5,846 bases of DNA from Rhodoferax sp. (GTDB taxonomy: Bacteria; Pseudomonadota; Gammaproteobacteria; Burkholderiales; Burkholderiaceae): contig JAQGNA010000404.1 of assembly GCA_028292075.1 (NCBI GenBank), positions 1 through 5,846 of the forward strand, in the 5' to 3' direction. Both the position numbers and the translations under genes were made by a program. Below, piece by piece: positions 1 through 5,846 of the stretch. Position 1 is the stretch's first letter; the number at the start of each line of letters is the position of its first letter. Below the pieces are notes generated by a model, which saw only the letters and a program-made list of their open reading frames with translations, had not been told where the DNA came from and made no database searches.

Positions 1-774
1 TCGCTTGCGCGGCTGCTGCAGAAAACCGTGTTCGAGGAAACCGGCCTGACCTGCTCGATCGGCGTCGCGCCCAACAAGCTCATCGCGAAGATGGCCAGCG
101 AGTTCAACAAGCCGAACGGCATCTCCATCGTGCATGAAGGCGACCTCGAGACCATGATCTGGCCCCTCAGCTGCCGCAAGATCAACGGGATCGGCCCCAA
201 GGCAGGCGAGAAGCTGGCGGCGCTCGGCATCCAGACCATCGGCGAGCTCGCAGCCTGCGACCGCCAGTGGCTGCTGGGCCACTTCGGCAAGGCCTATGGC
301 GCCTGGATGCACGACGCCGCCCACGGCCGCGACGACCGGCCGGTGGTCACCGAAAGCGAGCCCGTCTCCATGAGCCGCGAGACGACCTTCGACCGCGACC
401 TGCACGCCGTGCGCGACCGGCAGGAGCTCGGCGCCATCTTCACCCACCTCTGCGAGAAGCTGGCGGAGGACCTGCAGCGCAAGGGCTATGTCGGCAAAAC
501 GGTGGGCATCAAGCTGCGCTACGACGACTTCCGGATCGCCACCCGCGACCACACCATCGAAGGCTTCACCGCCGACGCCGCCGCCATCCGGCGCGCGGCG
601 GGCCAATGCCTGAAGCGCGCACCACTCGAACGCAAGCTGCGGCTGATCGGGGTGCGCATGGGCTCGCTGGCGCGGCGCGAGGACATTGCAGAGCGTGCGG
701 CGGAAGGCGCGGGCACGATGCCAGGCGAAGGAAGCCGCCCGCTGCCGGACGGCCGCACGGCGTCCCTCTTCTGA
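1..774 (+). CDS. dinB: DNA polymerase IV (Y-family translesion polymerase), 5'-truncated by window edge
   Basis: The reading frame is open from base 1, so this is the C-terminal 257 residues of a longer protein; the GTG at 28 is an internal valine, not the start. Pol IV is a cytoplasmic error-prone polymerase that extends past damaged bases. The fragment starts just after the region where family members carry the catalytic Asp-Glu pair, so the active-site acids are outside the window. Visible are the end of the palm (SIGVAPNKLIAKMASEFNKP, about residues 19-38), a thumb helix-hairpin-helix (INGIGPKAGEKLAALGI, about 61-77), and the little-finger domain, starting near SMSRETTF (about 123-130) and including GKTVGIKLRYDDF. 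The layout follows E. coli DinB closely. The C-terminus ends in TASLF, which resembles only the last part of a beta-clamp-binding QxxLF pentapeptide. A topoisomerase IB gene follows on the same strand after 106 bases. Family recognition is firm; DinB versus a DinB2-type paralogue cannot be settled from a fragment. Confidence 0.95.
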   Translation, partial: SLARLLQKTVFEETGLTCSIGVAPNKLIAKMASEFNKPNGISIVHEGDLETMIWPLSCRKINGIGPKAGEKLAALGIQTIGELAACDRQWLLGHFGKAYGAWMHDAAHGRDDRPVVTESEPVSMSRETTFDRDLHAVRDRQELGAIFTHLCEKLAEDLQRKGYVGKTVGIKLRYDDFRIATRDHTIEGFTADAAAIRRAAGQCLKRAPLERKLRLIGVRMGSLARREDIAERAAEGAGTMPGEGSRPLPDGRTASLF

Positions 775-880
775 CAATGCCGCCCCACTTGTTACAACAT
801 CACGCAAAACCCCGGCAACGTCCTACAGAACACAAGGTCTGAAACAGTTAAACCGTGTGATCTGTCCAGTGACGAGTGCC

Positions 881-2044
881 ATGCCCCCCCCGAAACCACC
901 CACCTCCCCTGCACGCCAGGCACCTTCCCTCCGCTATGTGAGCGATGAAATCCCCGGCCTGACCCGCATGCGCAAGGGTGACACCTTCCGCTACCGCGAC
1001 AGTGAAGGCCGCTGGCTCACGGACGAGGACGAGATCGCCCGCATCAACAAGCTGGCCATTCCGCCGGCCTACACCTCCGTGTGGATCTGCCCCTGGCCCA
1101 ACGGCCACCTGCAGGCCACCGGCGTGGACGCGCGTGGCCGCAAGCAATACCGATACCACGCCCAGTGGAAGGCAGAGCGCGACGAGAGCAAGTTCGAGCG
1201 CATGGAGGCCTTCAGCATGGTGCTGCCGCGGATCCGCGCCCGCGTCGCCCGCGACCTCGTGCCCATGCGCGGCGAGTCGCTGAGCCGCACGCTGGTGCTG
1301 GCCACGCTGGTGCGCCTGCTCGACACCACACTGGTCCGCGTGGGCAATGAAGCCTACCTGCGCAGCAACGGCTCCTACGGCCTCACCACGCTGCGCACGC
1401 CGCATGCGGTGGCCCGCGGCAGCGTGTTGCAGCTGAAGTTTCGCGGCAAGAGCGGCGTGATGCACGACGTGAGCCTGGACGATCCACGCGTGGCCAAGGT
1501 GGTGCGCCGTTGCCAGCAGCTGCCGGGCCAGGAGCTGTTCCAGTACCTCGACGAAAACGGCGAGCGCCATACGCTGGGCTCGAGCGACGTCAACGACTAC
1601 ATCGCCGACGCCGCCGGCGCGCGCTTCACCGCCAAGGACTTCCGCACCTGGCACGGCTCGGTGCAGGCGCTGGAGCTCACGCGCATCGCGCACATGGCCC
1701 GGGGCGAGGACAAGTTCGATCCGAAAAAGGTCGTCAACGACGTGGCGCGCCTGCTGGGCAACACGCCGGCGGTGTGCCGCAAGGCCTATATTCATCCGGC
1801 GGTGATGGAGCTCGCAGCCGAACTGGCCGCCGAGCACGAGGCCGGCGACGGCGTGTGGCGCCGCCTCGCCAGCATCCAGTCGCAACGCCGGCTCACGGCG
1901 GCGGAAGGTCGCCTGCAGGCCTTTCTCCGACTCGACCGCCGGGGTTCCCGCATCCAGCGCCCTGCCGTCAAGGCGCGCGTGGGCACCGAAGTGAAGCGGG
2001 CGAAGACTTCATCGCGGGCGCCGCGCGAAACCGAAAGCGCCTGA
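881..2044 (+). CDS. Bacterial type IB DNA topoisomerase (poxvirus/Deinococcus-like)
   Basis: A protein of 387 residues that should relax positive and negative supercoils by nicking one strand through a 3'-phosphotyrosyl intermediate, without ATP. The N-terminal DNA-binding domain covers about residues 15-105 (GRKQYRYHAQW at 86-96) and the catalytic domain about 110-325. The catalytic set can be assigned by comparison with vaccinia topoisomerase: Arg153 in LVRVGNEAY (R130), Lys190 in FRGKSG (K167), Arg255 in AKDFRTWHG (R223), Asn294 in LLGNTPAVCR (H265) and Tyr303 in RKAYIHP (Y274). The R-to-K spacing of 37 and N-to-Y spacing of 9 equal those of vaccinia. Asn in place of His is usual in bacterial members such as Deinococcus. 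The tail from about 334 is basic and low in complexity. The open frame extends back to 686 inside dinB, but the conserved sequence begins only after 881; ATG 881 is preferred although it has no clear Shine-Dalgarno. GTG 869 and GTG 857 are in-frame alternatives. Confidence 0.93.
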   Translation: MPPPKPPTSPARQAPSLRYVSDEIPGLTRMRKGDTFRYRDSEGRWLTDEDEIARINKLAIPPAYTSVWICPWPNGHLQATGVDARGRKQYRYHAQWKAERDESKFERMEAFSMVLPRIRARVARDLVPMRGESLSRTLVLATLVRLLDTTLVRVGNEAYLRSNGSYGLTTLRTPHAVARGSVLQLKFRGKSGVMHDVSLDDPRVAKVVRRCQQLPGQELFQYLDENGERHTLGSSDVNDYIADAAGARFTAKDFRTWHGSVQALELTRIAHMARGEDKFDPKKVVNDVARLLGNTPAVCRKAYIHPAVMELAAELAAEHEAGDGVWRRLASIQSQRRLTAAEGRLQAFLRLDRRGSRIQRPAVKARVGTEVKRAKTSSRAPRETESA

Positions 2045-2126
2045 GCGGGCGACCGTCCTAGCGAGCGAGCGTCCGATCGCGTGAAGGCCCCTTCCCTGCA
2101 AGGCCGCCGCCGCCACGGCGCAAGCG

Positions 2127-3236
2127 TCAACGCTCGATGGTCTTGTTCCAGCGCGCGTTCCACGCCGGCCGGTTGGCATTGATGCTCTCCCAGTCGATGG
2201 TCACCGCGTTCTTCATCCACTTGTTGATGTCGGCCACCTGCAGGGCACCCTCGCCCACCGCCGGGGCCTTGGGGTTGGTGGGGATCTGGCTACCGAACTG
2301 CAGCACGTTGGCCTGTGCCAGCGGGCTCAGCAAAAATTCGGCCAGCTTCTGCGAGAGCTCGGGTTCGCTGTTGTTGGCGATCACGCACTGGCCCACCATC
2401 AGCACCACCGAGCCCTCCTTCGGCTGCGCGTATTCGACCGGAATGCCCTTGGTTTTAAGTGCCGCGACCGCCGTGGGCGTCAGCGGGAAGAGCGCGGCCT
2501 CGCCGGTCTGCACCATCTCGGAGATCTTGGCCGAACTCGGGATGTATTCGAGCACGTTCGGCCCGATGGTCGTGGGCCAGGCCTTGAAGCCGGGCTCGAC
2601 GTTCTTGTCGTTGCCGCCCTGGATGCGGTTGAACATCAAGAAGCCGTGCAGCCCGAACGAAGACGACGACATCGACTGGAACACCACCTTGCCCTTGTAC
2701 TTGGGGTCGGCCATGTCCATCCATGAAGTGGGTGGCGCCCAGCCCTTTTCCTTGAACATCTTGGCGTTGTAGGCCAGCCCGGTCATGCCCAGGCTCACAC
2801 CGCTGGCCAGGTCGTCCTTGAAGCGCGCGGCCGGGTAGATGTCCTTCAGGCCCTGGTTCGGCCGCTGCTTCTCGCACAGGCCCATGCCGATGGCCCGAAC
2901 CATGATGCCGTCGTCGAGGAACATGACGTGCATCTGCGGCTTTTCCTTGTTGGCCTGGGCCTTGGCCAGGATGTCGGACGAAGTGCCCGGCACCACCACC
3001 ACCTTCACGTTGTTGAGCTTCTCGAACACCGGGAACACGTACTGCGTGTACGCCTTCTCCATGGTGCCGCCATTCATGCCGATGTAAATCGTCTTGGTCT
3101 GCGCGGTGGCCGCGCCACTGGCGGCCAGTGCGGCGGCGGCACCCAGTGCCAGCAGCGCACGGCGCACAGGAAAGCGCGCGGCATGGCGCGAGTGGCGTGT
3201 GTTGAGCGAGGGGCTGGATGGCGTGCGCTGTGACAT
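2127..3236 (-). CDS. ABC transporter periplasmic substrate-binding protein (PotD/family 1-like)
   Basis: A secreted binding protein of 369 residues that would capture a small solute in the periplasm and deliver it to an ABC importer. The signal peptide has an unusually long n-region (about 26 residues, with Arg25-Arg26), a hydrophobic core LLALGAAAALAASGA, and a likely signal peptidase I site after A43-T44-A45. The mature protein shows features of cluster-D/PotD-type proteins: a first strand TIYIGMNGG, then VVPGTSSDILAKAQA (82-96), VMFLDDGIMVRAI (104-116), GLAYNAKMF (153-161) and a C-terminal segment ending in NARWNKTIER. It has just two cysteines, Cys121 and Cys284, which could form a disulfide. 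ATG 3236 is chosen because AAAGGAA lies 4 bases upstream; the open frame continuing to 3473 only shadows the preceding oxidoreductase gene. It lies 46 bases after that gene and is probably the last gene of the operon. No permease or ATPase is nearby. An amino-acid derivative, polyamine or opine ligand is inferred from context; iron-binding relatives share the fold. Confidence 0.88.
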   Translation of the reverse strand: MSQRTPSSPSLNTRHSRHAARFPVRRALLALGAAAALAASGAATAQTKTIYIGMNGGTMEKAYTQYVFPVFEKLNNVKVVVVPGTSSDILAKAQANKEKPQMHVMFLDDGIMVRAIGMGLCEKQRPNQGLKDIYPAARFKDDLASGVSLGMTGLAYNAKMFKEKGWAPPTSWMDMADPKYKGKVVFQSMSSSSFGLHGFLMFNRIQGGNDKNVEPGFKAWPTTIGPNVLEYIPSSAKISEMVQTGEAALFPLTPTAVAALKTKGIPVEYAQPKEGSVVLMVGQCVIANNSEPELSQKLAEFLLSPLAQANVLQFGSQIPTNPKAPAVGEGALQVADINKWMKNAVTIDWESINANRPAWNARWNKTIER

Positions 3237-3240
3237 GGGT

Positions 3241-3247
3241 TTCCTTT
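3241..3247 (-). promoter_or_regulatory. Ribosome binding site of the substrate-binding protein gene
   Basis: Read on the minus strand, AAAGGAA lies 4 bases before ATG 3236 (core AAGGA to ATG about 5-6 bases). It decides the start against the much longer open frame reaching back to 3473, and shows that this gene has its own translation initiation within the 46-base gap after the oxidoreductase stop. Confidence 0.7.
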
Positions 3248-3282
3248 GGAGGGTGGATCGGTGACGTGGCGAAACTATGGAC

Positions 3283-4422
3283 TCAATCGGCGCCCAGCGC
3301 CACAGGCTGGTGCGCGGGAAGAAAGCGCTCGATGGCGAAGGCGTCGATGGGCGTGCTGCTGCGGCCGTCGCGGGCCAGTTCGGCCAGCACCTCACCCGCC
3401 GCGGGCCCGATCTGAAAGCCGGCCCCGGCAAAGCCGAAGCCATGCACCAGCCCGGGCGTGGTGGCACTGACACCGAGCACGGGCTGGCGGTCGGGCAGGT
3501 AGCCTTCGGTGCCGCTCCAGGTGCGGATCACATGGGCATGGCGCAGCCGTGGCAGCAGCGTGACGGCCTGCGCGAACAGCGTGGCCATGGCGGCGCGGTC
3601 GGAGCGGGCGCGGTCGGCGTCGAGCGCCAGGCCTGCGCCACCGCCCAGAACCAGGTTGCCCCGCGCGACCTGCCGGCAATAGATGCCGCCACCTTCAACG
3701 CCAAGGCTCCAGTGCATGAAGAACGGCAGCGGCTCGGTGACCGCCATGGCGGGGTGACCCGACTGCATCGGCACCTCTTCGCCGAACTGCGCCGCGATGG
3801 CGCCGGCCCAGGCGCCGGCACAGTTGACCAGCACCGGCGCCCGCACCTCGAGCGCCTCGCCCGAGCGCAGCGTGAAGCCGCTGCCGTCGTGCTGCAACGC
3901 GGTCAGGGGGCTGCGCTCGAACACCGCTGCGCCGGCCCGCACCGCGGCCTGCGCGAAGGCCGGGGACACCAGCCGCGGGTTGGCCTGGCCGTCCTCGGCA
4001 CAGAGCGAGCCGCCCACGGCGTTGTCGCCCAGCCAGTCACATCGCGCCCGCAGGCGAGCGCCGGAAACGATCTCCAGCCCCAGGTCGAAATCGCGGCTCA
4101 GGGCCTGGTATTTTTCGAGGGCGGCCAGGTCGGCCTCGCTGCGCGCCACCTTGAAGTGGCCGGTGCGCAGGTACTCGCCATCGGTGCCGATCAACGCAGG
4201 CAGGTCGGCCCAGATGCGGTGTGCGCGCTGGGCCAGCGGCAACTGGCTGAGCGGCCGGCCCTGGCGCCGCACGCCGCCGAAGTTGACGCCGCTCGACCGC
4301 GAGCCGCAGAGGTCGCGCTCCAGCAGCGCCACCTGTACGCCCTTGCGGCGCAGGGCCAGTGCGGTGGACGCACCGACGATGCCGCCGCCGACGATGGCGA
4401 CCTCGGTCTCGATGCGCTTCAT
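3283..4422 (-). CDS. FAD-dependent oxidoreductase, DAO family; opine oxidase subunit B / D-hydroxyproline dehydrogenase beta-like
   Basis: A flavoprotein of 379 residues of the D-amino-acid oxidase/glycine oxidase fold, expected to be the substrate-oxidising subunit that removes a hydride from an amino acid or N-substituted amino acid at a C-N bond. Visible are the N-terminal dinucleotide-binding motif VGGGIVGAS (11-19) with Glu35 closing the second strand (LLERD), the flavin-contacting stretch SSGVNFGGVRRQGR (43-56), VNCAGAWA (199-206), and the C-terminal FAD motif HGFGFAGAGFQIGPAAGEVL (327-346). The segment RTWSGTEGYLPDRQPVLG (300-317) has no cysteine where monomeric sarcosine oxidase attaches FAD covalently, so non-covalent FAD is inferred. 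No signal peptide. ATG 4422 overlaps the stop of the preceding gene as ATGA and has AGGTGG 4 bases upstream; the frame stays open back to 4878 only as a shadow. Pairing with an adjacent alpha-type partner favours opine oxidase, D-hydroxyproline dehydrogenase or HcnC relatives over a solitary DadA or ThiO. The substrate is not determinable here. Confidence 0.88.
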   Translation of the reverse strand: MKRIETEVAIVGGGIVGASTALALRRKGVQVALLERDLCGSRSSGVNFGGVRRQGRPLSQLPLAQRAHRIWADLPALIGTDGEYLRTGHFKVARSEADLAALEKYQALSRDFDLGLEIVSGARLRARCDWLGDNAVGGSLCAEDGQANPRLVSPAFAQAAVRAGAAVFERSPLTALQHDGSGFTLRSGEALEVRAPVLVNCAGAWAGAIAAQFGEEVPMQSGHPAMAVTEPLPFFMHWSLGVEGGGIYCRQVARGNLVLGGGAGLALDADRARSDRAAMATLFAQAVTLLPRLRHAHVIRTWSGTEGYLPDRQPVLGVSATTPGLVHGFGFAGAGFQIGPAAGEVLAELARDGRSSTPIDAFAIERFLPAHQPVALGAD

Positions 4423-5825
4423 GTCGCCACCTTTTCGCTGGCGGCCGCATCGGCGGCCCGGACCTGCATCCCGAGGGGAACCGGCTTGATCGGGGCCTGT
4501 CCGCGCAAGCGGCCGACCATTGCCACCGGCTGGCCAGTGGCCTGTGCCAGGATCTCCGCCGCCGCCACGCCGCACATGCGGCCCTGGCAGCGGCCCATGC
4601 CCACGCGCGACAGCGCCTTGAGCCGGTTCATCTCGTCCGCGCCCTGCTGCCGCACCGTGTCGCGGAGGGTACCGGCGCTGATGTTCTCGCAACGGCAGAC
4701 GATCAGTTCGTCGGGCGCTTGCGCGGCCCAGTCCTCGGGGAACGGAAAGGCGCGCTCCAGCCCCCGGCGGAAAGTCATCAGCTGTTGAAGCTTGCGCTCC
4801 AGGTGTTCGGCGCGTGCCGCATCCACCGCCACGCCGTGGTCGGCCAGCAGCGCCAGCGCCGCCCGCTCGCCGGCCCATTCGGCGGCGTCGGCGCCCATGA
4901 TGCCGGCGCCGTCACCGGCCAGGTACACGCCGGCCAGGCTGGAGCGACCGGCGGCGTCGCGCTCGGGCAGGTGGGCGCGTTGCGTCGGTGAATAGGCGAA
5001 GCGGCATCCGAGCAGATCGGCCAGCTGGGTCTCGGAGCGCAGTGCGTAGCCGAAGCCCACGGCATCGCAGTCGACCCTGCGCTCTTGCCGGCCGTCGTGC
5101 CAGGCGACACCGGTGACACGGTGGTCGCCATCGATGCGCAGCGGGCGCACGCCGCCGTGCAGGGCCACGCCGTGGCTGCGGAGCCAGGCCACGTAATACA
5201 GGCCCTTGGCCAGCACCGCGGGCTGGGTCAGCATCGCCGGCATTGCGGCCAGCTGGTCGGCCAGCCGCGCGGTGTCGAGCACCGCCGCCACGTCAACGCC
5301 GGCCTTCCGGTATTGGTAGGCAATGAGGTAGAGCAATGGGCCGGTGCCCATGAAGACGACCCGCTGGCCGATGGCACAGGCCTGGAACTTCAGCGCCACC
5401 TGCGCGCCACCCAGCGTGTAGACGCCGGGCAAGGTCCAGCCCGGCACGGGCAGCACGCGGTCGGTGGCGCCGGTGGCGATGATCAGCTGGCCGTAGGGCA
5501 CGCGGCCAGTGGTCTGCGTGGCGCCGTGCATCACGTCCAACTGGCCTCCCTGCGCGTTCCAGACCAGGCTGTCGGGGCGATGGTCGATGCGGCTCGCCAG
5601 TCCGTCGATGGTGCCGTGCAAGGCCGTGGCCCGGTCGGCCTCGAAGCCGTACAGCGTCTTTGCCGGACGTTGAAAATTCGCCGGCTGGCGGCGGTAGATC
5701 TGGCCACCCGCGCGCGCCGCCTCGTCGATCAGCACCGGCCGCGGGCCATGCGCCGCCAGCGTCTCCGCGGCACGGATGCCGGCAGGGCCGGCGCCCACGA
5801 TGACAGGAGCGAGGTGGGAAGTCAT
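4419..5825 (-). CDS. FAD/NAD(P)-type oxidoreductase with BFD-like [2Fe-2S] domain; opine oxidase subunit A / HcnB-like
   Basis: A protein of 468 residues, the usual size for the alpha subunit of opine oxidase-type complexes, where it carries FAD and an iron-sulfur cluster and passes electrons from the DAO-type subunit to an acceptor. Visible are the FAD motif VGAGPAGIRAA (10-20) followed by VLIDEAARAGGQIYR (31-45), the ATGATDRVLPVPG stretch (117-129), a second Rossmann motif VVFMGTGPLLYL (156-167) whose third glycine is replaced, and the FAD-binding LAGDGAG (302-308). The C-terminal domain holds Cys377-x-Cys379 and Cys413-x4-Cys418 (VCRCEN and MGRCQGRMCG), a BFD-like [2Fe-2S] ligand set. No signal peptide or membrane segment. 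ATG 5825 is preceded by GGTGA at 7 bases; because the window ends 21 bases further on and the frame remains open, a start further upstream cannot be excluded. Its stop overlaps the start of the beta-type gene. Alternatives are HcnB or the D-hydroxyproline dehydrogenase alpha subunit; the sequence alone does not choose. Confidence 0.9.
   Translation of the reverse strand: MTSHLAPVIVGAGPAGIRAAETLAAHGPRPVLIDEAARAGGQIYRRQPANFQRPAKTLYGFEADRATALHGTIDGLASRIDHRPDSLVWNAQGGQLDVMHGATQTTGRVPYGQLIIATGATDRVLPVPGWTLPGVYTLGGAQVALKFQACAIGQRVVFMGTGPLLYLIAYQYRKAGVDVAAVLDTARLADQLAAMPAMLTQPAVLAKGLYYVAWLRSHGVALHGGVRPLRIDGDHRVTGVAWHDGRQERRVDCDAVGFGYALRSETQLADLLGCRFAYSPTQRAHLPERDAAGRSSLAGVYLAGDGAGIMGADAAEWAGERAALALLADHGVAVDAARAEHLERKLQQLMTFRRGLERAFPFPEDWAAQAPDELIVCRCENISAGTLRDTVRQQGADEMNRLKALSRVGMGRCQGRMCGVAAAEILAQATGQPVAMVGRLRGQAPIKPVPLGMQVRAADAAASEKVAT
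4427..4432 (-). promoter_or_regulatory. Ribosome binding site of the DAO-family oxidoreductase gene, inside the upstream gene
   Basis: On the minus strand AGGTGG lies 4 bases before ATG 4422, within the last codons of the upstream oxidoreductase gene. Together with the ATGA stop/start overlap it fixes the start and points to translational coupling of the two subunits. Confidence 0.7.
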
Positions 5826-5846
5826 CGCGGAGTCACCAGAGCGCGA
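5822..5846 (-). CDS. Possible last codons of an upstream gene, perhaps a small [2Fe-2S] subunit
   Basis: One minus-strand frame is open from the window edge to a TGA at 5824-5822 that overlaps ATG 5825 as ATGA, encoding RALVTPR at the C-terminus. The same 4-base overlap joins the next two genes. In hcnABC and in many opine oxidase or D-hydroxyproline dehydrogenase clusters a small (2Fe-2S)-binding subunit precedes the alpha gene, so this could be its end. With only seven codons visible, the frame may be open by chance and the identity is a guess from context. Confidence 0.3.
5833..5837 (-). promoter_or_regulatory. Probable ribosome binding site of the [2Fe-2S] oxidoreductase gene
   Basis: On the minus strand GGTGA, which matches the 3' half of the consensus Shine-Dalgarno, lies 7 bases before ATG 5825. 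It supports this start, though only 21 bases upstream can be seen. Confidence 0.5.

Noticed and set aside
789..829. Possible sigma-70 promoter elements TTGTTA and TACAGA between dinB and the topoisomerase gene
   Set aside because: The two are about 29 bases apart, far from the 16-18 expected, and neither has a suitable partner at the right distance.
686..880. Extending the topoisomerase N-terminus back to 686, overlapping dinB
   Set aside because: The 65 extra residues have no resemblance to the family, are Arg/Ala-rich like a shifted dinB frame, and the usual N-terminal domain starts only after ATG 881.
848..1885. Long minus-strand open frame (345 codons) rich in Ala and His, antisense to the topoisomerase gene
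   Set aside because: It lies fully opposite a gene with all catalytic residues in order; its composition is what a GC-rich gene gives in the antisense frame, and no domain is recognisable.
2086..2138. Possible terminator stems such as CCTT-ccctgc-AAGG and AGCG-tcaa-CGCT
   Set aside because: Stems are only four pairs with no T-run, and the second includes the stop codon of the binding-protein gene; chance pairing is likely in GC-rich DNA.
3120..3180. Twin-arginine (Tat) signal in the binding protein, from the Arg pair before the hydrophobic core
   Set aside because: The pair is followed by Ala-Leu-Leu rather than the x-Phe-Leu-Lys pattern; an ordinary Sec signal with an AxA cleavage site fits better.
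3237..3473. Extending the substrate-binding protein upstream to 3473
   Set aside because: It would overlap the oxidoreductase C-terminus and bury the signal peptide about 100 residues inside; the AAAGGAA before ATG 3236 marks the start.
3277..4788. Plus-strand open frame of 503 codons opposite the two flavoprotein genes
   Set aside because: It spans two well-supported minus-strand genes, has low-complexity Gln/Arg/Gly/His-rich sequence with no motif, and is explained by high GC at third codon positions.
4423..4878. Extending the DAO-family oxidoreductase upstream to 4878
   Set aside because: The extra 152 residues overlap the [2Fe-2S] domain of the preceding gene; the FAD motif normally lies within about 10 residues of the start, as with ATG 4422, which also has a good ribosome binding site.

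Overview
The window looks like chromosomal DNA from a high-GC betaproteobacterium, most likely Burkholderiales and perhaps Comamonadaceae. The grounds are strong G/C bias at third codon positions, dense gene packing, and the character of the encoded proteins (a bacterial topoisomerase IB, a split opine-oxidase-like flavoenzyme and a periplasmic binding protein). The taxonomic placement is inference. All recognised genes are intact apart from those cut by the window edges, and no RNA gene, insertion sequence, phage gene or CRISPR array was seen.

Left part, plus strand (1-2044). The window opens inside a DNA polymerase IV gene (dinB); the catalytic palm aspartates lie upstream of the window, while the thumb HhH and the little finger are present. 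After a gap of 106 bases comes a complete bacterial (poxvirus-like) type IB topoisomerase gene. Both proteins act on DNA: lesion bypass and relaxation of supercoils.

Middle (2045-2126) is a short convergent junction with no convincing terminator.

Right part, minus strand (5846 down to 2127). A tight operon is transcribed from right to left: possibly the last codons of an upstream gene, then a 468-residue FAD/NAD(P)-type oxidoreductase with a C-terminal BFD-like [2Fe-2S] domain, then a 379-residue DAO-fold FAD oxidoreductase overlapping it by ATGA, then, after 46 bases, a 369-residue secreted ABC-transporter substrate-binding protein. The two flavoproteins match the alpha and beta subunits of the opine oxidase / D-hydroxyproline dehydrogenase / HcnBC group. 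In that group a beta subunit dehydrogenates an amino acid or N-substituted amino acid, and electrons pass through the iron-sulfur alpha subunit, usually with a third small [2Fe-2S] subunit. The binding protein would collect the substrate or a related amine in the periplasm. The substrate cannot be read from the sequence, and the transporter permease and ATPase genes are not in the window.

Nothing here demands a wholly new system. The most open question is the substrate of the oxidase plus binding-protein operon.
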